A stretch of 64,000 nt of DNA, from the NCBI GenBank assembly GCA_014898415.1, contig RCTD01000025.1, positions 1 to 64,000 of the forward strand. The letters are read 5' to 3'. Below the pieces are notes generated by a model. That model was given only the letters and a program-made list of their open reading frames with translations. It was not told the DNA's origin and searched no databases. The DNA is from Stromatinia cepivora. Lineage: Eukaryota > Ascomycota > Leotiomycetes > Helotiales > Sclerotiniaceae. A program made the translations under genes and the position numbers. Below, in pieces: positions 24,020-34,647 of this stretch. The stretch's first letter is position 1, and each line of letters opens with the position of its first letter.

Positions 24020-26027
24020 ATACTTTTGTTGATGTTATGGTTGTTGAGGTATTAATCAATGTGCAGTAAAAGAATAAGTTGGGTTGAGACATTGAGATGC
24101 AAAGTTATTCTTGCTTGGATGGAAATTGAGGGTTTTGATAGTCTGAATTGTATCCAGGCAATCAGGATTCTTGAACATATTTCCTTGAACCTGTTTGTAA
24201 TATTCAGACTAATCTACTTGAGACATTAAAATATATTCCACTAATTAACGCTGCTATATCTATACTGCTAGTTTGAACTATTGGACACCATGAATGGTAA
24301 TTTCAACCTCTCAATTTCCCTTTGGTGCCTGGCTCATGTAAGGAAGCCATACACATACAGACATGGAGTTATTAAAGAGCAATTCTGTCTGTACGCGCTT
24401 GTAGTTCGAGAGACTCTGGAAGCTTTTCTGCAATCCTAATTGTACAAAGAAGATGGAACCCTTTTTATTACCAAGAGCCGAACTTAAGAAAACATAAAAG
24501 GGAAGAAGTATCTTTCCTATCAATAAAGGGCTTCGGAGAGAAGTAGAATGAATATCCAGTACAAATTGGAGCAGATCTAACCCTACCTATCAAGTATCCC
24601 AATACAATAATATCGCACAGCCACTCCTCGTCTTGCGATAACATGCCAGTCTAATAAACAACGGCCAACTCCTCATCCGAGAGTCATCTCTAGCCTTAAG
24701 TCCCAAGACTTATCCTCCATATCTCCAGAAGCACTCTATCAACATCCATATATCTCTCAAACTCTTTCTCAAGACTTCCTGATCAAAAGCTGATATCAAC
24801 AAGATATATACGGCAAAACCATATGCTACACATTTACACATGACATATCAACATCCACATCTGTAACGAGGCAAGAAGACAACAAAAGAACAAACACACA
24901 TCCTCATAAAAAGTGCGATATAATAACATCCTGCATATCTTTCCACTCAAGACATCATCACATTATCATTTCCTCACAATCCCCACCCAGCATCCTGGCC
25001 CCCTCCACCTCCTCACCCCTCATCAAATCCGCAACCCATTCTCGCCCCTTCCCCGTCCGCCCCCACATGCATCCCCTTATCATTATCATCCCAGCTCAAT
25101 GCTCAAACTCTCATCCCGAGTCATCCATACCTTCCACACCAGTACATATTTCCATATCTACTCGGTGACACGAAAGCAGTTTCATGAAGACATGACTCGG
25201 GTATCCACATTCGCTTCTACATGCGCAAAACTAGATTTCTTGGCACGGATAGTTCTATGACATTATTCCGACAATTCTTGGCATTGGGCAGGTTTCAACC
25301 TCTAACTTTCTTAGCTCTATCTTTGAATTTTGGATTTGATGAAATGTATAACCTCATTTCGATATAAGTTCCAAATACTCAACCCGATTTCTTAAAATAA
25401 CACAAAACAAAATTAAACATTACATCCGATCCCCGGTCAAGTAAAAAAGCAGAAGCAAAAAGGTAAAAAAAGATCCCAACCCAACACGAGTCAAACAAAC
25501 CAACCCAGCACCTCGCCCTGCCCAGAAAAGCCACCCATCTTGGCGATAAGACCCCTTGGCACCAAGGCTTGATATCGAAAAAAAAAACCCCACCAAAATC
25601 ACCGACAACAAAGAAAAAGAAACAACCCCCAAGAACTTCCGATATGCAACAAAACCTCTATTTTTCCTCTCTGGGTTTCTTGGCTGGTTCTGGCCCGCTG
25701 CATTGTCCTGTTCACGTAATACCAAGAATTCCCAAGAGATTGAGATATGCAACAAATGCAACATGTTTCTATTGATGGTGGGTGGAGATCACATTACTTT
25801 TTCAATCTTTGGGGTGCTGCGGGTTAGTTAGGGCAATGCTCTGTATGTGTGTTTGTTTGTGGACTGGGTATTGGTTATATGATATTTGGATTTGCATAGC
25901 TACTTGCTCTTGAGTAGAATGATTGTTCTAAGACGGAAAATCAAGGTGAAACAAAACGAACGTTCCTGGCACCGCCCTCCGTAGCTGGTTTCTGTATTCT
26001 ACACTCAAAAATAATATGATTAAGCCA
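24020..26027. other. Gene-poor spacer
   Basis: About 2 kb with several short open frames but none with coding character, splice support or a recognisable product. The stretch at 24960-25130 is C-rich and low in complexity. Confidence 0.45.
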
Positions 26028-27956
26028 TCATCTCAAATAAGAAGGCAATCCGCTACCAAATTTCGCATCCCAAATTCTCTTTGATCCATAAGCAACGAAA
26101 GCAAGAACTGCCCATCTAACAAGCACTCCCTTAATGCTCTCACCACCAAGGCTCGTCACAAAACCCAACCAGTATCCCAAACCTCTAACCTCATTGCCTT
26201 CCCTGTCGAATTTGGTTTTCTTCGCACTGGATCTGCGGAACTGGGCGAGTTTGGCATCGGTGTATGGTGGGTAACGGACATTGAGCATTTTCTCGATCCA
26301 GCTAGGGGTTGTGGCAATGGAACGACGATGAGTGAAGGCGTTGAAGGATTGCTCGCCTCGATAGCAACCTGTTCCACTATCGCCGACACCTCCGAAGGCA
26401 AGAGTAGGTATCGAGCAGTGGAAGAAGGCGTCGTTGACGGTAGCACCACCAGATGTGATGTTGTTGAGTACTAGAAGAAGTGTTAGTGATGTATACATGA
26501 GGATAGCTGAAATTTGGGTACAGAGTCGTAATATTCGTCACTTGGCATTGATCTTAACATTGATTGTCACAAATGCGCGTCGTAAAAATGACATATCGCT
26601 CGTAAACACAGAACTATCTGTATGATGTAGTAAAGTGCTATGACAGGCGATGGCCAGCACCGAACAGTTGCCATTTTTCCTTTCACAAAATGCATTGTAC
26701 GATAAAATGACATCTCCTGGAGATTCCTTTTCCCTACATATACAGATAAGAGAACAAAACATTATATGAGAGTTATACATACGCTTATCAGTTTCTTCCT
26801 TTGTTCCAAATGGATAGAAACCCAAAGGAGTCGCGTGAACATCGTGAGCAATATTGATGGCTTCATCAAGATCATTGACTGGAAGGATAGGAATCAAGGG
26901 ACCAAAAGATTCATCCACCAGCATTGAATCGTCTTTACTATCAACCAAAACCACAGTTGGCGCAATAAAATTCTCGGCTTCATCTAATTCTCCACCAATT
27001 AGGATGCTTCCCTTCGAATCATCTAGCATCTTTTTAATTCTTAAGAATTGTCTATTGTTGACGATACGACCATAATCAGGGCTAGCTTTGGGACCTTGAG
27101 GAAAGAATTCTTTGTAGGCGATCCTGAGTTGCTCAATAAAAGCATCTAAGATTTCCTTTTCCACCATGACATAGTTTTGGCCGACACAAACTTGCCCGGC
27201 ATTAAGAATCTTACCCCATAACAATCTTCTGGCAGCAAGAGCAGGATCTGCATTCTTCGATATGATAGCTGGGTTTCTACCACCAAGCTCCAATGCGACT
27301 GGGGTCAGAGTTTCCGCAGCTTTCTTCGCGATGATGGTTCCCACCGTTGCGCCTCCAGTATAGAAGATCTTATCCCATTTCTCGTTCAACAAAGCGGTCG
27401 TCTCGGGAATAGCCCCATTGACCACAGTATATGCTTCTTGATCGAGACTCTCAAGAATCTTCTTCAATACCATGGCAGTTTTGGGCGCCTGCTCTGAGGG
27501 CTTCAACACAGCTGTACATCCTGCGGCCATAGCTCCAACAAAAGGACCAAGCGACAATTGAACCGGAAAATTGAATGCACCGATTACCAAAGCAGCACCC
27601 AAAGGTTCCTTTCTGATTCTGGGGCTGAAAAGAGTATTGGTGAGGGCAATATCTGGCGCCGGCTCGTCCTTCATCCATTTCTTCAAATTCTTGCAAATAA
27701 ACACGATATCATTCTTCATCCAATCTATCTCCGTAAGACGAGTTTCGAAAGCGGGCTTTCCAAGATCGCTCTTTTCTGCTTCGATAAGAGCATCGCTATT
27801 ATCGTGAATAGCCCAATAGAGCTTTCGAAGTTGCTTCAAACGATACTCGATTGGTTTGGTTCTTTGTAAACGAAAGGTTGTTCGGAGTAGTTTAGCTGTG
27901 GTGGGAATAGATTCGAGGGAGGTGTGCTCGAAAGGAGCTATCTTAACAGACGACAT
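26028..27956 (-). CDS. Fatty aldehyde dehydrogenase, ALDH3-type (538 aa)
   Basis: NAD(P)-dependent oxidation of medium- and long-chain aldehydes to acids, as in yeast Hfd1 or animal ALDH3A2. Two exons, 26783-27956 and 26028-26470, around a 312-bp intron (GTATGT donor, CTTCTAG acceptor). The joint restores TDKLLNNITSGGATVND, which the family requires. Catalytic Glu223 lies in ALELGG and the nucleophile Cys257 in NAGQVCVGQ; the NAD-binding FTGG-type motif appears as FYTGGATVG. The C-terminus has a hydrophobic stretch (GVLVRWAVLAFVAYG) fitting a membrane tail anchor. The ATG at 27956 is preferred over upstream Met codons because the family starts near here. The intron stays in frame from the donor for about 80 codons, so retention would give a different tail. 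Confidence 0.92.
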
Positions 27957-28470
27957 TGTTCCTTTTGTGGTTGAACAACTTGTGATGGTATCTTTATGGT
28001 TGGCTTTATCTACAAGACAGGTAGGAGAATTGCTTATCAATTGTATATCAAGTATTAATTCTAAATAAATGAACAGTAATTATAAGAGTAAGAGCTGACC
28101 AAGGGGCTATTTGTTATAAAATTCGAAGGTCTTGGTGCTTCCCCTCCATTAGGTATCTAAACCGAGGCCAGCTTGTTCTTATCCGGCTGTAAAGGGTAAC
28201 CAATCTTACAACTTTATTTACATGTGCTAAGAAGCTCGGAAAAACATTTCATCCGGTGCATTCGAAATTTGGATATTGTTTCACTTTTTAGTCTTCCGAA
28301 TCGGATATACCAAATTGTTGGACCCGATTTACGGGATGATGCCCACATCGGCTTTATCATGCTGTTCGTGTCACTTGCCCTCAACTATCAACCCTTCCAA
28401 GTAACCCCTCCAGTTTGGATGGCACTAGTGATTTTGTACATACACCATCTTACATAATGTTGCAATAGCT
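27957..28470. other. Intergenic: ALDH promoter and mS35 3' flank
   Basis: 514 bp with no gene seen. Both flanking genes read leftward. Confidence 0.5.
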
Positions 28471-29617
28471 TTACACCAACCTCTTAACAGCGACTTTTTT
28501 GTTGGCAATTACCCTCCCTCCAGCTGTGATAGTCTCAGGTATTGGTTCCTTGGCTGTAGGATTACTCAATTTATGTTGAATCGTTTCAATGCCATCCACC
28601 AATTGACCAATATGTTCTCGATTCGAGTCTGTCTCCACCATCTTTTGGCGATATTCTGCCAATTCTTGCTTCCTCTTTTCTGTCAATCTCCATTCCACGG
28701 GGAATTTTGGCTTCGCTTTGAATACATGATGGCGCGTATCTAAAGGAACGTCTTCAAATGTATCACCAGTCTGTTTGAATTAGTCCCTGAGCATACAGAA
28801 CGGTATCAAGACATACCTTTGCTTCTGCTAATAATGAATCAACCAGATCACCAAGATGTCGCTTATTTTGGGCTTGTGATGGGTGCATCTCACAACTCAT
28901 TTTAACAATATCCGTTTCTGGGTTGAGTCTTGTGCCAACCAGTTTTCTAAGTTTGTCCGTTTGAACTTCTGTTAGTCCTGGCATGTCTGCAGGGCAAAAT
29001 TCCATCACAACTTTCTTCTCTGCTGGATGTTGCTCGCCCATGTATGAAGTGTACCTGAATCGTAAAGGAGTTTCAGCCGAAGGTGGCACGAATGGCTTTG
29101 CCAATTCTATACATCACTTCTTAGTAGATGCCCATGTTTCGAGTTTGCCCTTTAAGAAATGGTAGGTAAACTCACTGCTCAACATTGGCATCTCCCATGC
29201 TGCCAATCTATTATAATGTCTGATTTCTCTAACTTGTTCCAGCTCCATATGCGCCAAAGTCGTGATATCATCGTGGTCATCCTCTCTATCATCCTCATCA
29301 AACGGTTCTGGGTCTCCCATGTTTAGAAATGTAGGCTTCAACTTCTTCTTCAAACCCTCATCGAACCCATATGATGGTAGATTATTTGCATGTCGAGCAC
29401 CCGCATTCTCAAACAAATCGTCAATCTCTTCCATGAACTCATCCTCATCTGGTTCTGTTTCCTCGAGTTCCTTAAATTTCGGGTCGATTTTATATTGTCT
29501 TGGTGTGGTCGAGAATAACTTCCGTTGGACAATTGCCTTGCTGGTGTATCTGGAGGTAATATTTCTGCATGAGCAGCATCGCGCTGTCATACGCAGACTT
29601 TGTAAGGCCGTGGCCAT
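28471..29617 (-). CDS. RSM24: Mitochondrial small ribosomal subunit protein mS35 (343 aa)
   Basis: Component of the mitochondrial 37S ribosomal subunit. Three exons: 29176-29617, 28817-29106 and 28471-28770, with introns of 69 and 46 bp. The first 40 residues form a typical mitochondrial targeting peptide, rich in Arg, Ser and Thr and lacking acids, ending near KLFSTTPRQY. The core includes LAKPFVPPSAETPLRFRYTS and the conserved VVMEFCPADMPGLTEVQ, then KLVGTRLNPETDIVKMSCE, which match the mS35/Rsm24 family. An acidic segment precedes it. Met at 29617 is chosen because the targeting peptide begins there; an in-frame extension upstream lacks such character. Confidence 0.9.
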
Positions 29618-29890
29618 TGTGGTGATTATGGCTGATTCTTCTCGATCTTGAATCTCCAGATGGAAATCATCCCGAAATAAACAATTCAGCGCTAACTTAT
29701 TAGAGATTAGCAGTAAATTATCCCACATTATCGTCCTTCGGAAAATCTCCAACCACCGAAACAGTCAACCAATTAATCCGATGTTATGGAAAACAAAGAT
29801 GCTAGAAATGGGTTACTGTTAATAAGTTCTGCAACCACATCTTGGCATAGAGATCTATAACTACCCCAATTGTCATTTTCACCTCTGACC
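29618..29890. promoter_or_regulatory. Divergent promoter between mS35 and ALG13
   Basis: A compact 273-bp region between two outward-facing start codons. No named site stands out. Confidence 0.55.
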
Positions 29891-30654
29891 ATGCGGTCAG
29901 CTCCAGAAGATGTACCACCAAAAGTTGCTTTCGTTACAGTTGGCGCGACTGCGACTTTCAAAGAGCTCATCGAAGAAGTGTTCGCATTACATACTTTGCA
30001 GGCACTAGCTAAGGAAGGATATACGAAACTCAGAGTACAAGCTGGGCCCGATGCCGATTATTGGAAAAACAATATACCGACAGAGAAAGGACCTGGACTT
30101 GAGATCGAAGTATTCGATTTCGACCATAATGGGCTAGGGCATGAAATGCGTCAATGTAAGAAGGGGGGATTTTATGGCACAGGGGAGAGTTTAGAAGGTG
30201 TAGTAATATCGCACGCAGGTAAGTGGATATTCAAATAAGTAAATCATATTTGAACAAGTGACTAATGTTGAGATGATACAGGCTCAGGGACAATCCTCGA
30301 TGCACTTCGAATTGATGTACCACTCATTGTAGTGCCCAACACTTCACTTCTCGATAATCACCAAGCTGAGTTGGCAGACGAACTGGAGAGACAAGGCTAT
30401 GTCACCAAGGCATTGGGACCTGGGTAGGTAGACTTGGAAACCATGTTGTATCTAACCAATAAACTAACTCGGGTCAATGTAGGGATTTAAAAGAAGCCAT
30501 TTACAAAGTTGAGAGAAAAAAAGATGGCCGATCAGCCGAAATGGAGAACTGGCAAGAACGTAAAAACTGGCGAGGACACGAAAACCCTAGTGTTGCACCA
30601 GTTCTTGATGAAGCTGCTAATTACGAGGAGGAAAGTAGGGGTTCATTGGATTGA
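29891..30654 (+). CDS. ALG13: UDP-GlcNAc transferase catalytic subunit Alg13 (213 aa)
   Basis: Catalytic half of the Alg13-Alg14 enzyme that adds the second GlcNAc to the dolichol-linked oligosaccharide on the cytosolic face of the ER. Three exons: 29891-30218, 30282-30423 and 30483-30654. The N-terminus shows [18 protein letters not shown]. Across the first junction the UDP-sugar-binding region reads [20 protein letters not shown], then [20 protein letters not shown], which are the family's signature strings. Length matches yeast Alg13 (202 aa). The upstream TTG-initiated extension is ignored because the first ATG is at 29891. It depends on a membrane partner (Alg14) that is not in this window. 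Confidence 0.93.
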
Positions 30655-30995
30655 TTATGGATAAAGTCCTGGGTATGTTTTAACGAATTTATGAGACGGA
30701 GTTATCGGGAGAGGGGTTCTTTCATTTCGGCCATTGGAGTTGGATTGGATTGCAAAGATACCCTCAGGTTTATGTAATAGTTTCGTGGATTTGATTTCAA
30801 CACCTACAGTAAGATGACTTCAGAAAAGGCATCCGAAATATCAGATTGTGAAGATCGAAAGAAGCTTGGCAATCTGGATTTGATGTTGCATCGAACCATC
30901 ATAATCCATATAGACAATAATATTGTAGATTTGGTGTGGCATTCTTCATTTATGATCATATTACCTAAAATTAGAAATCATCTAGCACCTACCGT
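30655..30995. other. ALG13 3' flank
   Basis: 341 bp without a gene. Confidence 0.5.
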
Positions 30996-31203
30996 ACTCA
31001 ACTAACTGAAAACACACTAAGCCCTTTTGGAAAAATGATCGCCTTGTGGGTTAGGGTTCTGAGATTCCATAGGTCAACTAATATCGGAATTTCATATATT
31101 CCGATATGAGATTGAAAAAGCATCGGAATTTGAAGATTCCGAACCCTAACCCATAGGCGATCATTTTTCCAAAAGGGTTTAAGCGTGTTTTCAGTAGTTG
31201 AGT
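30996..31203. mobile_element. Small foldback (MITE-like) element, 208 bp
   Basis: The two ends are inverted copies about 65 bp long with few mismatches (ACTCAACTAACTGAAAACAC on the left against its near complement on the right). Each arm includes a GGGTTAGGG motif. The 80-bp centre holds smaller inverted repeats of ATCGGAATT. It has no coding capacity. A clean target duplication is not visible, so the exact ends are approximate. Confidence 0.75.
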
Positions 31204-32571
31204 TTATACAGTATAGTTATCTTATTGGTACCTATCACCTTATCACATGAAGTTATCCCCCGCAGTTGTGCATCGTGCATCGTTCATCGTGCATATCGCA
31301 TGCATAAAATTGATGAACACGTTAATCAGGTGGATCATTTCTTGGCAATCTATACGCGAGTTCTCAAACCTCTTCTTCGCGACCCTTACACGACCTCTTC
31401 TCAATCATGCACCTTTCGACCCTTTCGACGAATAATTTTAAAAGAATGCTTTACCGCCGTTCTCTTGCGTTACGCGTACTTCAAAGCAGAAACATGGATG
31501 CTGGACACCATCTATTCAAATATCAAGGCAATTTTGGGATGAATGACCTGCCCTCTATTATTAGATGTGCAGTAAGTAGTTTGGTACTTCATAGTTTCAT
31601 TGATTCTTCCAAGGGGCCCGGCACAAGTATGCCAAGTCTTGTAGGCGATTATTCTCCACGTTTTCTGGGCAGCCACTTACATGGCCTATCGCGGGGCACC
31701 CAATACGATTATTTTAGCTTTGTAAAAAGGCATCGAGGGGTCAGAGAGTCATAACGCATCTCGCATATGTTGTATATACTTCATTTCTTCTTTAATCCGA
31801 GGTTGACGAGATATCACCGAGTGATCTTGATCTTTTATTATCTTGATCTTCTTTTATCTTCATGATTCAAGTGTAATAGGGTTCACCGGTCCGCACTGTG
31901 GTGCTTCGGCACTCAAAGCTTAGCATTCTTAGCTCTGGTAACCATGCAACATCGTGGGGAAGAGGCGAACAAAGCTTACCTCTAGACAAACAAAGCTCAC
32001 CTCTTGGGCCAACAAAGCTTACTTCTAGTCGGGTGAACAGGAATTAGACTAATATGATCATTCGCTATCACTAAGAAAGTAGGGGGGGTGATATGGCCTC
32101 CTAGAGACGGGTCGACGGTGAAGTTTCTATGCTTTTTTCTACCTGCTTTCGGGTTTCACATGAAAATTTTATAGAATTCAAGTATTGTCATACATTCTGG
32201 TATCTGCCAATGTACCCTGCCTGCAGAAATATCCATGCCTCAACGTCATTTTTCGATTAGTCAATTTTCAAATTTACTCACGATGCATGTCGTATTCTTC
32301 TGCACGTTCTCTTCATCCAAATTTCGCAAATTCCATTGGCGTGGAATACTATCCTTCTCATGCACCCTGCGTATTAGTTACCTACAATGCTGTGGACAAT
32401 TCAGCTATGGCTCATGTCGGCAGATTTTTCCGGAATTCTTGCATGGTGAGGCCGATACCATCATATCTTATAGAATCATATAAGTACACACGACATATCT
32501 TCATCTCTATATCTTTCTCTAAGCAGAGGACGATAAAACATCCATTCATTCACATTCATTCACTTTCGTTC
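31204..32571. other. Upstream region of the oxalate decarboxylase gene
   Basis: About 1.4 kb with no gene seen. It contains a cluster of TGCATCG-like units near 31266-31303 and a 21-bp repeat listed separately. Confidence 0.5.
31968..32032. repeat. 21-22 bp imperfect tandem repeat, three copies
   Basis: Copies start at 31968, 31989 and 32011 with the shared core AACAAAGCTYACYTCT. They lie about 550-600 bp before the oxalate decarboxylase start. A regulatory role is possible but not shown. Confidence 0.75.
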
Positions 32572-34239
32572 ATGATGCATTCCACAACTTTCCTGTTCAG
32601 TTCTTTTGCAGCCGGTGGACTTCTTCCAGCAGTTCTTGCAGCTCCTGCGCCTAGACCTCAAATGAATTATGGCGAGCAATCAGTAGCTATCGCTGGTGTA
32701 TCTGCACCAGTACCTACAGTTACTGCAGCCGCCGGATCACTCTATGGAGATAAATCACTTTTGGGCAAATTCGCGAAGTCATCTCCTGTATCTAAAGGGG
32801 ATTCCGCCATCGTGCCAAATACCCCACTTGCCATTGGTCAGGAAGCAGATTCAAACCTGGGTTTATATCTGGATTTCAATAGTGTCCCGAATCCTCAGCC
32901 TATTCGAGGGTCAACAGGCGAAACGGACCCTGGGCCACGTAAGTTTGGAATAAATGTCACCAAAAAAACTCAAATCTAACATTATTTTAGAAACATACGA
33001 GTATCAGAAATTGAATCCAGATCTCTTCGCTCCACCAGGAACAGATAGCGGAGATTTTCCACAAGCACAATGGCCAATGGGAATGTCCCACAATAGATTA
33101 GGCATTGGCAAGAAATCAGGATGGGCAAGACAACAAAACACAGGTCAAATGCCTATGGCGACTGAAATGGCTGGTGTAGATATGCGTCTAGCACCAGGAG
33201 CATACCGAGAGTTACATTGGCATACAGCAAATGAATGGTCATTAGTGCTAAAAGGAAGCGTACGAATCTCTGCTGTCAATGAGAAAGGTGAAAGCTTCAT
33301 CGACGATATTAGCGCAGGCGATGTATGGTTCTTCCCAGCCGGCGTTCCTCATTCTATTCAAGCGCTGGATGAGGGCTGCGAGTTTTTGTTGATTTTCGAC
33401 GATGGAGATTTCTCAGAAGATGGCACTTGTAAGCATAATCCCCTCTTCATTTCATACTACTCGATAGTTTTGAATCTTCATATTCCTCTAAAATATTTTT
33501 GACACACAACTAACTTCCAACCCCAGTCCTCGTCTCCGAGATGTTTCTCCGCAACCCTAAATCGGTCCTCTCCAAAAATTTTCAAACCCCTGTTTCCTCC
33601 TTCGACAACCTCCCATCCGATCAACTATACATCTTCAACGGCACCCCCGCCCCCGCCAACATCTCCACGCAAAACCAAACCAGCGACGCAGGTCCCCTCC
33701 CCAAGAAAGATTCCTACACCTACCACTTCTCTCAACAAGAACCCTACACCGTCCCCGGTGGTTCCATAAAAATAATCGACACAACCACCTTCCCCATCGC
33801 CGCCAACTTCGCCGCCGCCCTAGTAACCATCCAGCCCGGTGCCATGCGCGAACTTCACTGGCATCTCACATCCGCCGAATGGAATTACTTCCTTTCCGGC
33901 TCGGCTCGTATCACCATCTATTCCGCTCCCAGCAGTAGTCGCACTTTCGATTACACGGCCGGAGATGTAGGATATATCCCCGCAAGTAACTCACATTATA
34001 TTGAGAACACCGGGACGGAAGATGTAGTCTTCTTAGAAGTGTTGCAACAACCAGTTTTCAGTGATATTAGTGTAGCTCAATGGTTGGCGTTGACACCGAG
34101 ACAGGTCGTTAAGGATACTTTGGGCTTGCCGGATGACGTGATTGATGCGATTCCGCATGAGAAGACGTTGATTAAAGTGGGCAATAGAAATTTGACGGCG
34201 TTGGCGGCGGATGAGAAGGGAAGTGGCGCTTATGAATAG
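32572..34239 (+). CDS. Secreted bicupin oxalate decarboxylase (505 aa)
   Basis: Manganese enzyme converting oxalate to formate and CO2. Three exons: 32572-32938, 32991-33428 and 33527-34239, introns 52 and 98 bp. A signal peptide is clear (MMHSTTFLFSSFAAGGLLPA, cleavage near AVLAAPA). Two cupin domains follow. The first has metal ligands in RELHWHTANEW and later FFPAGVPHSIQ. The second has RELHWHLTSAEW and YIPASNSHYIENTG. After the first domain, across the second junction, comes DFSEDGTF, where the known lid loop (SENST in Bacillus OxdC) carries its catalytic Glu; the Glu is kept here, favouring decarboxylase over oxidase activity. Oxalate-secreting fungi use such enzymes to limit acid build-up. 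The start is a double ATG; the first is used. Confidence 0.92.
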
Positions 34240-34647
34240 AGTTGTGAGCGAAGGATGGAGGGGAAAAGGTGATATATGTATGGAGGGTGTTTCAGAATAA
34301 GAGGATTGGTCATATTAGGGAGGTGTTTCAGGATTGATGTATTGTTAGAGTTTCACTTCGAGTTCCGGGTCCGGTTTTTAAATCTTTTTTCTTTATTTTA
34401 CAATTGCTTAGTGTATTTATACAAATGGCTATTTTCTTTTTGATCTTATGTTTTGTATCTCGAATGGATGTGAGAGATGGATTTGTTGTGAGTATTGTGT
34501 ATGAACTTTGAAGATATTCTATGGGATCTATACTCTAGTCTACCATTCTAACGTAACGGTATCCACACCAATTTCTTTTCCCAACTTTTCTCCTCTACTT
34601 TCCTCTTAACCTCTACCTTCCTCTTAATCTCTATCCCCTCTATCCCT
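34240..34647. other. Spacer between convergent genes
   Basis: 408 bp holding both 3' flanks. The right part is pyrimidine-rich with repeated CCTCTTAA/CTCT units. Confidence 0.5.

Noticed and set aside
24913..25260. 115-codon His/Pro-rich frame
   Set aside because: Low-complexity C-rich DNA produces it; no conserved segment, poor start context and no intron evidence.
25420..25764. 114-codon minus-strand hydrophobic frame and its plus-strand partner
   Set aside because: Both strands are open because of composition; neither shows coding character.
31198..31754. Overlapping plus-strand frames upstream of oxalate decarboxylase
   Set aside because: They include repeat units and part of the foldback element end; no protein-like conservation is apparent.
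32185..32571. In-frame N-terminal extension of oxalate decarboxylase
   Set aside because: It would place a long segment before a clear signal peptide; the double ATG at 32572 starts exactly at the signal peptide.
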